Source of the DNA: Pseudomonas fluorescens
GTDB taxonomy: Bacteria > Pseudomonadota > Gammaproteobacteria > Pseudomonadales > Pseudomonadaceae
NCBI RefSeq assembly: GCF_001307275.1
Contig: NZ_CP012831.1
Span: 2,403,501-2,467,500 of the forward strand
DNA length: 64,000 nucleotides
Direction: 5' to 3'
Shown: in pieces, positions 25,844-34,564 of the stretch
Layout of the letters: each line of letters begins with the position of its first letter
Numbering within the stretch: position 1 is the stretch's first letter
Translations under genes and position numbers: made by a program
Notes under the pieces: generated by a model
Database searches by the model: none
The model's input: only the letters and a program-made list of their open reading frames with translations
Told to the model about the DNA's origin: nothing

Positions 25844-26349
25844 GACGAGGCTCCTTGCGTGTTGGCAGGCACGCCGGTGTAGTCCTCAAGGCTCGGTGGC
25901 GTGGTGTTCCAATAACCGAAAAACATCTCGCTGTAGCCCATGGGATGGGCCTGGGCAATTTTCCAGGCCCAGCTCTGGATGTAGGCCTGGTCGGACACCA
26001 CCGTCGAATCGGTCGATGCGTAGTTACCGGTGGCATAGGGCTGATACCAGACGCCCAACAACCACAACTTCATGATCGAACGCGCGGCGTGGGCCGCTTG
26101 CGTGACAGCCGGGTTCGATCCGTTCATCAGCACCGCTTGGGCGATCTGGTCAGGGGGCACATTGTCCGCCGCCAGCGTGGCGTACTGAGTCAGCAAGGTG
26201 TTGAGTACAGCAGGGGTGATACGCGGGGTGATGAACGCGAGAAAAATTGGCGGCAGACCCACCTGGTCGATCGCCGGTGCCAGCCGATTTACGGGAATGC
26301 CAGTCAGGGCCGAAGACAGGCCTACGAAATTGTCCAGATCACTGCTCAT
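25840..26349 (-). CDS. Small subunit of the FAD dehydrogenase complex
   Basis: The protein has 169 residues. The start at 26349 (MSSDLDNFVGL) has AAGGAG seven bases upstream; a longer reading frame start is not supported. It resembles the small subunits paired with gluconate, sorbitol and glucose GMC dehydrogenases: a helical protein with a C-terminal MGYSEMFFGYWNTTPPSLEDY segment. Those subunits normally carry a twin-arginine signal and carry the FAD subunit to the periplasm; none is visible here. It overlaps the upstream cytochrome gene by 11 bases and the GMC gene by 4. Confidence 0.7.
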   Translation of the reverse strand: MSSDLDNFVGLSSALTGIPVNRLAPAIDQVGLPPIFLAFITPRITPAVLNTLLTQYATLAADNVPPDQIAQAVLMNGSNPAVTQAAHAARSIMKLWLLGVWYQPYATGNYASTDSTVVSDQAYIQSWAWKIAQAHPMGYSEMFFGYWNTTPPSLEDYTGVPANTQGASS

Positions 26350-27706
26350 GGTTGACTCCTTGTCCGCCAGTGGACTGTGCACGTTCAAGCAAATAGGTGA
26401 AATCCGCGAAGCTGGTGCGCGCAGACTCGGTGACATGGGTGGCCGCGTTGCCGTGACAGGCCATGCAACTGGAGGACGCCTGGGGCACGGTGCCCTGGAT
26501 ATAGGTTTCCAACGTGGCGTTGGCCAGGAACAACGGCGCGGGGCTGCCCAGCGGGTTGGCGGCCGATACCTGGCAGTTCTTGGGTGGGTCTGACGGCCAC
26601 TGGGTACTGATCAGTTGATAGTTCGCCCAGACACTCTGCTTGTTCACCGTACGCAACAGCGTTTGATAGGTGGTATTGAGGGTTTTGGTGGCTTCGGTCA
26701 GCGGCACTTCCCGCACGATCTGCGAGGGTGTCGCCTTGACTGCCGGGTTCCATGGCCGTGGCGGCGGCTGGTTGATGTCGCTTTTGCTGGCCGCGTTGTA
26801 GAACAGATAAGGCCCCGTGCGCTGGGCCACAGGCGTGGTTTTTTCCGGCACGTTTTTCACATGCTCGAAGGTTGACCAGACCCATTGCGCCGCGCTGGTA
26901 GTCTTATGAACCATATGCAATCCCACCAACCCGACCGGCTCGGACACGCATGACTCCGCGACGATCGGCCCATGGCTCGGGTCGTTGTTGCCCGGGGTGT
27001 AGACCAGTGCATCGACGGTATGGAAATCCTGGCGGTTGTCGTTGGGGCCCAGCACTTTCCACGATGCCTTCACCATCACCGCGCCGACCTGTTTGGTCTG
27101 GGTGGAACCACAGCTGAACGCCACGGTGTTGTTCGGATTGGCGGCGAAGAATTTCTGCTGGCCTTCGATGCTGTACAGGCCGTTGTCGACGATGCCGTCG
27201 AACATCGATTGGTTGACCACGATTTCGTTGCGCGTGTAGGTACCGTTCTGGTCCACCAGCGGGCCGCTCTCGAAGGGCTGGATAAACTCATCCAGCACAT
27301 CGGGCACCTTGCCCATCTGCTGCAACAGGCGACCGGGCTTGAGCGACTTGCACGCTTCAGGGAGGGTCGCCGATGCGTTCCAGGGCAGCGGCGTCTGGCC
27401 CTTGGCGCGGAAAATCTGGTAGCTCTCTTTCCAGCTCTCCCACACGGTGGCGCCATCCTGCTTGCCGATGGGCGTGCCGGTATTCGGATCACCGTTATCC
27501 AGCGCCGGCCAGTTCAGGGCGATGAAGGTCTGCCACGACAGCTCATCGAAATCGGCTTGCAGGCTGACCAGTGAAACGGGGTGGGTCACCGTGACATCGA
27601 AGGGTATCTGGGGGGACAACGCAGGGGCGGCGCTGGCGGCCGGGACCAGCAAGACGCTTAGTAATGCACAGCCAAACGGGCCATGCCGACTGACTTCCAT
27701 TCTCAT
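26339..27706 (-). CDS. Exported monohaem c-type protein of the dehydrogenase operon
   Basis: The protein has 455 residues from the ATG at 27706, six bases after AAGGAG. A Sec signal peptide (about 1-26, ending AASA/AP) is followed by a large region I cannot assign (about 30-400). There is a single C-terminal haem c site, CMACH, at residues 414-418. The usual partner in sorbitol/gluconate dehydrogenases has three haems and is about the same length, so this is a different architecture. As first gene of the operon it probably accepts electrons from the FAD subunit. Similar unnamed proteins occur in Proteobacteria, but I do not recognise a named family. Confidence 0.72.
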   Translation of the reverse strand: MRMEVSRHGPFGCALLSVLLVPAASAAPALSPQIPFDVTVTHPVSLVSLQADFDELSWQTFIALNWPALDNGDPNTGTPIGKQDGATVWESWKESYQIFRAKGQTPLPWNASATLPEACKSLKPGRLLQQMGKVPDVLDEFIQPFESGPLVDQNGTYTRNEIVVNQSMFDGIVDNGLYSIEGQQKFFAANPNNTVAFSCGSTQTKQVGAVMVKASWKVLGPNDNRQDFHTVDALVYTPGNNDPSHGPIVAESCVSEPVGLVGLHMVHKTTSAAQWVWSTFEHVKNVPEKTTPVAQRTGPYLFYNAASKSDINQPPPRPWNPAVKATPSQIVREVPLTEATKTLNTTYQTLLRTVNKQSVWANYQLISTQWPSDPPKNCQVSAANPLGSPAPLFLANATLETYIQGTVPQASSSCMACHGNAATHVTESARTSFADFTYLLERAQSTGGQGVNHEQ

Positions 27707-27885
27707 ACTCATCTCCTTGGCATCAGGGTGCCAGGAGATAACACCGGTCCGTCGTTGGACTCTCTCTCGCCTCCTGGCAAGTCAGAGTCTAGGTAGGGTT
27801 TGAGATGGGAAAAGGCGTTAGCGTAGAACCAATCGAAGCAAGGCTGGGTAGAGTTATTCAGATTCTGATCGGGGACAGCGAGGAC

Positions 27886-27983
27886 GCCATCGCGAGCAAG
27901 CTCGCTCCCACAATGGATCTCCATAGGTACACAAATAGTGTGTTCACTGAAGTTCTACTGTGGGAGCGAGCTTGCTCGCGATG
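27886..27983. repeat. REPIN in outward orientation beside cysA
   Basis: REP arms CATCGCGAGCAAGCTCGCTC (27888-) and GTGGGAGCGAGCTTGCTCGCG (27960-27980) face the opposite way to most pairs here. The right arm ends four bases from the cysA stop. Confidence 0.88.
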
Positions 27984-27986
27984 CTT

Positions 27987-28976
27987 TTAGAGGTTGGAAA
28001 CCTTCTGCCAGACCTTCGGCTTGAAGAACAGCGTCTCACCCTTGGCCAGGCCCACCAGGCTGTCATGGTCCTTCACCACTTCCGCCTCGATCAGTTCGCT
28101 CTGGCCTTCCACCTTCAACGTCACCCGAGTGGTCGCGCCCAGCGGGCGAATGTCGCGCACTTCGGCGGCGTGGTGGTCTTCCAGCTCCGAGCGCGACAGC
28201 GAGACTTCGTGAGGACGGAACAGCACATGCTGGTCCTCCCCCAAGTGCAGGCGGTTCGAGTCGCCGAGGAAGTGGTACACAAAGTCGCTGGCCGGGTTTT
28301 CGTAGACATCGCCCGGCGAGCCGATCTGCTCGATCACGCCCTTGTTCATCACCACGATCCGGTCGGCGACTTCCATGGCTTCTTCCTGGTCGTGGGTCAC
28401 GAACACCGAGGTCAGGTTGATGTCCTCGTGCAGGCGCGCCAGCCAGCGGCGCAGTTCCTTGCGGACCTTGGCGTCGAGGGCGCCGAACGGTTCGTCCAGC
28501 AACAGTACCTTGGGTTCCACAGCCAGGGCGCGGGCCAGGGCGATCCGCTGACGCTGGCCGCCGGACAGCTGCTCCGGGTAGCGGTCGGCGAGCCAGTCCA
28601 GTTGCACCATGTTCAGCAGTTCGTGGACCTTGGTCGCGATCTGGCTTTCGTTCGGCCGCTGATTCTTGGGCTTCATGCGCAGGCCGAAGGCGACGTTGTC
28701 GAACACCGTCATGTGGCGGAACAAGGCGTAGTGCTGGAACACGAAACCGACGTTGCGATCACGCACGTCGTGACCGGACACGTCCTCGCCGTGGAACACG
28801 ATGTTGCCATGGTCCGGGGTTTCGAGGCCGGCGATGATCCGCAGCAACGTGGTCTTGCCGCAACCCGACGGCCCCAGCAGCGCGACCAATTCACCGCTCT
28901 GGATGTCCAGGCTGATGTCGTCCAGGGCCCTGAAGGCGTTGAAGTTCTTGCTGACGTTACGGACTTCGATCGACAT
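27987..28976 (-). CDS. cysA: Sulfate/thiosulfate ABC transporter ATPase
   Basis: The protein has 329 residues. Walker A ([12 protein letters not shown], about 35-46), signature [15 protein letters not shown] and Walker [13 protein letters not shown] are all intact, followed by a C-terminal TOBE region with [13 protein letters not shown]. It powers sulfate and thiosulfate import through the CysT-CysW channel. It is the last gene of sbp-cysT-cysW-cysA; its start is three bases after the cysW stop with AGGA just upstream. Confidence 0.97.
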   Translation of the reverse strand: MSIEVRNVSKNFNAFRALDDISLDIQSGELVALLGPSGCGKTTLLRIIAGLETPDHGNIVFHGEDVSGHDVRDRNVGFVFQHYALFRHMTVFDNVAFGLRMKPKNQRPNESQIATKVHELLNMVQLDWLADRYPEQLSGGQRQRIALARALAVEPKVLLLDEPFGALDAKVRKELRRWLARLHEDINLTSVFVTHDQEEAMEVADRIVVMNKGVIEQIGSPGDVYENPASDFVYHFLGDSNRLHLGEDQHVLFRPHEVSLSRSELEDHHAAEVRDIRPLGATTRVTLKVEGQSELIEAEVVKDHDSLVGLAKGETLFFKPKVWQKVSNL

Positions 28977-28979
28977 GAC

Positions 28980-29849
28980 TTATTCCTCCGCGGCGCTGGC
29001 GCGCAGGCGGTTGATTCGGTTTTCGCTCCACTGCTTGAGCAGCAGGATGAAGAGCGCCAGGATCAGCAACAGGCTCGCCACAGCGAACGCGGCCACGTGG
29101 TTGTATTCGTTGTAGAGGATCTCGACGTGCAGCGGCAGGGTGTTGGTCACCCCGCGAATGTGCCCGGACACCACCGACACCGCGCCGAACTCGCCCATGG
29201 CCCGGGCGGTACACAGCACCACGCCATAGATCAGCCCCCACTTGATGTTCGGCACGGTGACATGCCAGAACATCTGCCAGCCATTGGCGCCCAGCAGGCG
29301 CGCGGCCTCTTCTTCCTGGGTGCCTTGTTCCTGCATCAGTGGGATCAGCTCACGGGCCACGAACGGCACCGTGACGAAGATGGTCGCCAGGACGATGCCC
29401 GGCAGCGCGAACACGATCTGGATGTCGTGATCCGACAGCCACGGGCCGAACAGGCCCTGGGCGCCGAACATCAGCACATACACCAGGCCCGCGATCACCG
29501 GCGACACCGAGAACGGCAGGTCGATCAGCGTCACCAGCATGCTCTTGCCACGGAATGAATATTTGCTCACGCACCACGCGGCACTGACGCCGAACACCAG
29601 GTTCAGCGGCACCGAGATCAGCACGGCGATCACCGTGAGCTTCAGCGCCGACAACGCGTCGGGTTCGAAGATCGCGGTGAAGAACGCCCCCAACCCGAGC
29701 TTCAGGCCCTGGGACACCACGATGAACAGCGGCAACAGCAAAAACAGCGCGAAAATCAGCCAGCCAAGGCCGATCAGCACGCGCCGCGACGTCGCACTGC
29801 CGCGACGGGCGGCGTTGGTGGAGGCTGCGGAAATAGACGATTGGGACAT
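28980..29849 (-). CDS. cysW: Sulfate ABC transporter permease CysW
   Basis: The protein has 289 residues with about six membrane helices and the permease EAA loop ([31 protein letters not shown]). It starts 12 bases after cysT behind a strong AAGGAGG. It forms the inner-membrane channel with CysT; the sequence closely follows the CysW family. Confidence 0.96.
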   Translation of the reverse strand: MSQSSISAASTNAARRGSATSRRVLIGLGWLIFALFLLLPLFIVVSQGLKLGLGAFFTAIFEPDALSALKLTVIAVLISVPLNLVFGVSAAWCVSKYSFRGKSMLVTLIDLPFSVSPVIAGLVYVLMFGAQGLFGPWLSDHDIQIVFALPGIVLATIFVTVPFVARELIPLMQEQGTQEEEAARLLGANGWQMFWHVTVPNIKWGLIYGVVLCTARAMGEFGAVSVVSGHIRGVTNTLPLHVEILYNEYNHVAAFAVASLLLILALFILLLKQWSENRINRLRASAAEE

Positions 29850-29861
29850 GTTCGCGCCTCC

Positions 29862-30680
29862 TTATGGGGTTTCGATGCGCCGCTGCAGCAGGTTGATCAG
29901 CAGCAACAGGACGAAGGAAACCACCAGCATCAGCACGCCGATGGAGGTGGCGCCGGTGTAGTCGTATTGGTCGAGCTTGACCATGATCAACAGCGGCAGG
30001 ATCTCGGTTTTCATCGGCATGTTGCCGGCGATGAAAATCACCGAACCGTACTCGCCCACGCCACGGGCAAAGGCCAGGGCGAAGCCGGTCAACCAGGCCG
30101 GCAACAACGCCGGCACCAGGATGTGGCGGAACACCTGCCACGGCTTGGCACCCAGGCAGGCGGCGGCTTCTTCGACTTCACGGGGAATATCGGCCAGCAC
30201 CGGCTGCACCGTGCGCACCACGAACGGCAACGTCACGAAGGTCAGCGCCAGGGTAATGCCCAACGGGGTGTAGGCGATCTTGAAGCCCAGGTCGGTGGCG
30301 AACTGGCCGACCAGGCCGGTCGGCGCATACAACGCTGTCAGGGCAATACCGGCCACGGCAGTGGGCAAGGCGAACGGCAGGTCGATCATCGCGTCGATGA
30401 TCTTGCGGCCGGGGAAGGTGTAGCGCACCAGCACCCAGGCCAGCAGCGTACCGATCACGCCGTTGATGATCGCGGCGTACAACGCGGTACCGAAACTGAG
30501 TTTCAAGGCCGCCAGCACCCGCGGCGCCGAGATGATCGCCCAGAACTGTTCCCAGGTGAGTTGGGCGGCATGCACGAACATCGCCGCCAGGGGTATGAGC
30601 ACAATCAGACTGAGGTACACCAGGGTGTAGCCCAGCGTCAGCCCGAAGCCGGGTATGACGGGGGATATGCGACGCGACAT
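29862..30680 (-). CDS. cysT: Sulfate ABC transporter permease CysT (CysU)
   Basis: The protein has 272 residues. The start at 30680 (MSRRISPVIPGFGL) has AAGGA six bases upstream; the longer frame to 30731 runs into a REPIN and is not used. Six membrane helices and the EAA loop (EVEEAAACLGAKPWQVFRHILVPALLPAWLTG) are visible. It pairs with CysW. A REPIN separates it from sbp, which may reduce transcription of the membrane genes relative to the binding protein. Confidence 0.96.
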   Translation of the reverse strand: MSRRISPVIPGFGLTLGYTLVYLSLIVLIPLAAMFVHAAQLTWEQFWAIISAPRVLAALKLSFGTALYAAIINGVIGTLLAWVLVRYTFPGRKIIDAMIDLPFALPTAVAGIALTALYAPTGLVGQFATDLGFKIAYTPLGITLALTFVTLPFVVRTVQPVLADIPREVEEAAACLGAKPWQVFRHILVPALLPAWLTGFALAFARGVGEYGSVIFIAGNMPMKTEILPLLIMVKLDQYDYTGATSIGVLMLVVSFVLLLLINLLQRRIETP

Positions 30681-30721
30681 AGAAGTCCTTGGTTGAAAAC
30701 ACACTGTGGGAGCAAAACTGG

Positions 30722-30807
30722 GTGGGAGCAAGGCTTGCCCGCGATGAAGGCGACTCGGTTTCTAAAGGACCGCATCGCCTTCATCGCGGGCAAGCCTTGC
30801 TCCCACA
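30722..30807. repeat. REPIN between sbp and cysT
   Basis: A GTGGGAGCAAGGCTTGCCCG-type inverted pair, with a partial extra arm (TGTGGGAGCAAAACT) just before it. It is inside the sulfate operon, where such hairpins can protect the upstream message. Confidence 0.88.
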
Positions 30808-30855
30808 ACATCCCCTTGCCACAGATTCAGTGTCCGGCTTTTTAGATCAGCCAGC

Positions 30856-31869
30856 TTACTGCGCCTGATAGATCTGGTCGAACACGCCGCCATCGTTGAA
30901 GAATTTCGGTTGGGCAGTTTTCCAGCCGCCGAAGTCCTTGTCGATGGTCACCAGCTCCACCTTTGGAAATTGCCGGGCGTACTTGGCGGCCACGTCCTTG
31001 TCACGCGGGCGATAGTAGTTTTTCGCGGCGATTTCCTGGCCGGCCGGGCTGTACAGGTGCTTGAGGTACGCCTCGGCGATCTCGGCATTGCCCTTTTTCT
31101 CGGCGTTCTTGTCCACCACCGCCACAGGCGGCTCGGCGAGGATCGACAGCGACGGCACGACGATGTCGAACTTGTCGGCGCCACCGTCTTCCTTCAGCGC
31201 CAGGAAGGCTTCGTTTTCCCAGGCCAGCAACACGTCGCCCTGACCGTTGTTGACGAAGGTAATGGTCGAGCCACGGGCGCCGGTGTCGAGGATCGGCACG
31301 TGCTTGAACAGCGCCTGCACGTATTCCTTGGCCTTGGCTTCGTCACCGCCGTTGGCCTTCAGGCCGTAGGCCCAGGCAGCGAGGAAGTTCCAGCGCGCAC
31401 CGCCGGAGGTCTTCGGGTTCGGGGTGATGACCGACACGTCGTTCTTGATCAGGTCGCCCCAATCCTTGATGCCCTTGGGGTTGCCCTTGCGCACCAGGAA
31501 CACGATGGTGGACGTGTAAGGCGTGCTGGCATCCGGCAGGCGTGTTTGCCAGTCCGCTGGCAGGGACTTGCCCAGCTTGGCGATTTCATCGATGTCGCCG
31601 GCCAGGGCCAGGGTCACCACGTCGGCCCGCAGACCGTCGATCACCGCCCGACCTTGCTTGCCCGAACCACCGTGGGACTGCTGGATCTTCACGCTGTCGT
31701 CCGGGTGCGCTTTCTTCCAGAAATTGACGAATTCGGCGTTGTAATCCTGGTAAAGCTCGCGCGTCGGGTCGTAGGACACGTTGAGCAGCTCGTAATCCTT
31801 GGCGACGGCGGAACCTGCAAAAACAGCACTGGCCAGGGCGGCCAGGGCATAACGACGAATGGACGACAT
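30856..31869 (-). CDS. sbp: Periplasmic sulfate-binding protein
   Basis: The protein has 337 residues from ATG 31869 ([14 protein letters not shown]) with AGGAG eight bases upstream; the frame extends further back only through a REPIN. A signal peptide (about 1-23, ending AVAK) precedes the mature protein. The family motifs [20 protein letters not shown] and [18 protein letters not shown] are present. It captures sulfate for the CysTWA transporter. It is preceded by oscA in the same direction. Confidence 0.95.
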   Translation of the reverse strand: MSSIRRYALAALASAVFAGSAVAKDYELLNVSYDPTRELYQDYNAEFVNFWKKAHPDDSVKIQQSHGGSGKQGRAVIDGLRADVVTLALAGDIDEIAKLGKSLPADWQTRLPDASTPYTSTIVFLVRKGNPKGIKDWGDLIKNDVSVITPNPKTSGGARWNFLAAWAYGLKANGGDEAKAKEYVQALFKHVPILDTGARGSTITFVNNGQGDVLLAWENEAFLALKEDGGADKFDIVVPSLSILAEPPVAVVDKNAEKKGNAEIAEAYLKHLYSPAGQEIAAKNYYRPRDKDVAAKYARQFPKVELVTIDKDFGGWKTAQPKFFNDGGVFDQIYQAQ

Positions 31870-31938
31870 GGTGAAAGCTCCTGGAATTCTGGTTTTCTTA
31901 TGGCTTATTAAATCGTGAGACCTGAACAAATCGAACCG

Positions 31939-32028
31939 CTGTGGGAGCAAAGCTTGCTCGCGATGAAGGCACCACAGTTCCCCAGAAATCGAGGCGCCTG
32001 TTTCGCGAGCAAGCTTTGCTCCCACAAC
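31939..32028. repeat. REPIN between oscA and sbp
   Basis: Inverted REP pair with a GTGGGAGCAAAGCTTGCTCGCG left arm (a hybrid of the two sequence types), filling most of the 168-bp gap. Confidence 0.88.
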
Positions 32029-32037
32029 CAGACTGTT

Positions 32038-32220
32038 TCAGCCCGGTTTATGGCTCGGCTGCTGCAGCCGGAATTTTTCCTTGCGTTCGATCTGGACCAC
32101 CTGGGCGTTGTGCACGGTGATTTCCACTGCCCCGAAGCGAAGATCGCGCAACGCGCTCTGGATCTCGCGCAAGATGGTTGCTTCGTCCTGGCCGTCAACA
32201 CTACGTAGAGATGCGCTCAT
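32038..32220 (-). CDS. oscA: OscA, small sulfur-starvation protein (DUF2292/YezD family)
   Basis: The protein has 60 residues ([20 protein letters not shown]). It contains the DUF2292 core ([34 protein letters not shown]). In P. corrugata oscA is needed for use of organosulfur compounds and lies next to the sulfate uptake genes, exactly as here. The ribosome site (AAAGGAGCAGCAGC) is well placed. It begins the oscA-sbp-cysTWA unit. Confidence 0.88.
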   Translation of the reverse strand: MSASLRSVDGQDEATILREIQSALRDLRFGAVEITVHNAQVVQIERKEKFRLQQPSHKPG

Positions 32221-32299
32221 GCTGCTGCTCCTTTAAATGAATGCCTGGCAGTGGGCGGCACTGCTTGCGGCGTGGGAGCAATACTAGATAAGTGCGGAT

Positions 32300-32324
32300 A
32301 TTCTTAAAAAGACTATTTAAGAAT
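32300..32324. promoter_or_regulatory. Perfect inverted repeat upstream of oscA, candidate CysB-type operator
   Basis: Arms ATTCTTAAA and TTTAAGAAT (9 bp, perfect) flank seven bases. It lies 80-104 bases before the oscA start in an AT-rich pocket, the expected place for activator binding on a sulfur-regulated promoter. The LysR-type protein CysB is the likely candidate because it controls these genes elsewhere. Confidence 0.5.
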
Positions 32325-32383
32325 TTTTATATAACCAAAATGACGCTGAGCTTTCCGCCCCCCCTGCGGCGGGTGTGATTGCG

Positions 32384-32481
32384 CCATCGCAAGCAAGCTC
32401 GCTCCCACAGGGGAAGCGGGTTAGCGCGCCTATCACAGGCAACACAAAACAACGGTGGGAGCGAGCTTGCTCGCGATGGCG
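32384..32481. repeat. REPIN in outward orientation
   Basis: Arms CATCGCAAGCAAGCTCGCTC and GTGGGAGCGAGCTTGCTCGCG with a unique centre of about 40 bases, between the oscA promoter and the phosphodiesterase 3' end. The remaining bases of 32221-32512 hold only the oscA promoter region. Confidence 0.85.
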
Positions 32482-32512
32482 GAGGGTCAGTCAACATCAA
32501 TGCCACGGACGA

Positions 32513-34432
32513 TCAAGCAATGACCGGCGCGCAGTCCCAATCCAACTGCGCCGCCGCCACCGGCCGACCAAACCAATAGCCCTGCCCCAGCTCACACGCC
32601 TGCCCCAGCAAAAAGGCCGCTTGTTCGCGCTGTTCAATGCCCTCGGCATGCACCTGCATGCCCATGCTGTGGGCCAGGGCGATGATCACCCGGACGATCG
32701 CCGCGTCATCCTCATCCCACGGCAACCCCGCGACAAAGCCCTGATCAATCTTGAGCTTCTGCACCGGCAAGCGTTTGAGCCGCAGCAGCGACGAATAGCC
32801 CGTGCCGAAATCGTCGATGGCCAAGCGCACGCCCAATTCCCGCAGGCGGTGCATCTGCTCCAGCGCCACCTCCGGGTCTTCCATCACCGCGCTTTCCGTC
32901 ACTTCCAGTTCCAGGCAGGCCGGATCCAGGCCCGTGTCGTGCAGCACCTGGGCAACCTGCTCGTACAATTCGCGATGGGCAAACAACCGACTCGAGACAT
33001 TGACGGCGACGAACGACAACGCCACGCCCGCCTGCTGCCACCGGCACATCTGCCGACAAGCCTGGTCCATGACCCAGGCATCGACCTGGGCAATCAGGCC
33101 GGTACGCTCGGCGATGGGAATGAACTCGGCCGGCGACACCAGCCCCCGTGTGGGATGCTCCCAGCGCACCAGCGCCTCGACACCGATCAGACGGCTGCTC
33201 GCCAAGTCGTGTACTGGCTGGTAATGAACACGCAACTCCTGCTGCTGCAGCGCACGACGCAGTTCGAAGGCAATTTCGACCCGTTGCTGCGCATGGGCGG
33301 TAAGTTCTTCGGTATACAGGGCGTAGCCGTCGCGTCCGGCGCTCTTGGCCTTGAACAACGCCGAATCGGCATTGCGCAACAGTTGCCCGGCGTTCAGGGC
33401 ATCACCGGGAAACAGGCTGATGCCGATGCTGGCGTTGATGAACAACGCGTGCTCATCGAACTGCAGCGGTTCTTTCAAGGCGTCGAGGATGCGCCGGGCC
33501 AACGCTGCGGCCTGACCAGGCTGGGAACAGTTTTCCACCAGCACCGCAAATTCGTCGCCCCCCAGCCGGGCCAGGGTCACGCCCGGGGCAAACAGCCCGC
33601 GAAATCGCTCGGCCACGCCTTTGAGCAACTCATCGCCGACGCTGTGGCCGAGGCTGTCATTGATGTTCTTGAAGTGATCCAGGTCCACCAGCAACAGGGC
33701 ACAGCCACGCTTGTGCAACTGCGCCGACGCCAGGGCCTGCTCGGTGCGGTCGGAAAACAGCAGGCGGTTGGGCAAGCCTGTCAGCGGGTCGTGATGGGCC
33801 AGGTAGGCCAGTTCGTGCTCGGAATCCTTGATGGCGCTGATGTCCGAAAACACCGCGACATAGTGGCTGACTTGGCCGTTGTCATCGTGAATGACGCGGA
33901 TCGTCTGCCATTGCGGGTAGATCTCACCACTTTTACGCCGATTCCAGATCTCGCCACTCCACTCGCCCAGGCTGGCCAGGGCGGCAAATATGTCGCGATA
34001 GAAATCCGGCCCATGGCGACCGGACTTGAACAGATTGGGGCGCTGGCCCAGCACTTCGTCCCGGGCATAACCGGTGATCGCCATGAAAGCCCGGTTCACA
34101 TGCACGATCAAGCCGTTGCGATCGGTCACCAACACCCCTTCGCGGGTGCAATCGAAGACGGCGGCGGCCTGGCGCAGGCGCTCGCGATCGGCACCGTGCT
34201 CGCCCTTGGCGAAAAACCGCGAGATCCGCGCCCGGGCCAGGAAGATCAGCCCGGCGCTAAACAGGATCCAGGCATACCCGTTGATCAGGAGCCAGCGCTG
34301 CCTGTCGACGAATTGATCGAAGAAACTGCTCAATAAATAACCAACCAGCTGCAGCCAGACGACTGACAGCACGAGATAAAGCAGCGCTACGCGCATGGCA
34401 CTGCGTTGATAGGCAGGCATTCGGCCATCCAT
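32513..34432 (-). CDS. Membrane PAS-GGDEF-EAL c-di-GMP phosphodiesterase
   Basis: The protein has about 639 residues (start 34432 MDGRMPAYQR; ATG 34420 is also possible). Two membrane helices lie near the N-terminus (RVALLYLVLSVVWLQLVGYLL, and WLLINGYAWILFSAGLIFLA), followed by PAS (VFDCTREGVLVTDRNGLIVHVN), GGDEF (intact LGGDEF) and EAL (intact EALVRWEH, DDFGTGYSS) domains. All EAL catalytic motifs are present, so it should break down c-di-GMP; the GGDEF part may make it or only bind GTP. The position between oscA and desA matches P. aeruginosa PA0285 (PipA), a phosphodiesterase. It is divergent from desA. Confidence 0.9.
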   Translation of the reverse strand: MDGRMPAYQRSAMRVALLYLVLSVVWLQLVGYLLSSFFDQFVDRQRWLLINGYAWILFSAGLIFLARARISRFFAKGEHGADRERLRQAAAVFDCTREGVLVTDRNGLIVHVNRAFMAITGYARDEVLGQRPNLFKSGRHGPDFYRDIFAALASLGEWSGEIWNRRKSGEIYPQWQTIRVIHDDNGQVSHYVAVFSDISAIKDSEHELAYLAHHDPLTGLPNRLLFSDRTEQALASAQLHKRGCALLLVDLDHFKNINDSLGHSVGDELLKGVAERFRGLFAPGVTLARLGGDEFAVLVENCSQPGQAAALARRILDALKEPLQFDEHALFINASIGISLFPGDALNAGQLLRNADSALFKAKSAGRDGYALYTEELTAHAQQRVEIAFELRRALQQQELRVHYQPVHDLASSRLIGVEALVRWEHPTRGLVSPAEFIPIAERTGLIAQVDAWVMDQACRQMCRWQQAGVALSFVAVNVSSRLFAHRELYEQVAQVLHDTGLDPACLELEVTESAVMEDPEVALEQMHRLRELGVRLAIDDFGTGYSSLLRLKRLPVQKLKIDQGFVAGLPWDEDDAAIVRVIIALAHSMGMQVHAEGIEQREQAAFLLGQACELGQGYWFGRPVAAAQLDWDCAPVIA

Positions 34433-34564
34433 GTCCTTACAAAGAGGAGGATTATAGAGGAAGAAACATTCAGCCACTCTTATCTGAAAGGCCGACTGGT
34501 TTTATCTGTGGGGCTGGTGATAATGCAACGGCGGTTTCTATCTTTATCGAGGGCCCTACAGCCT

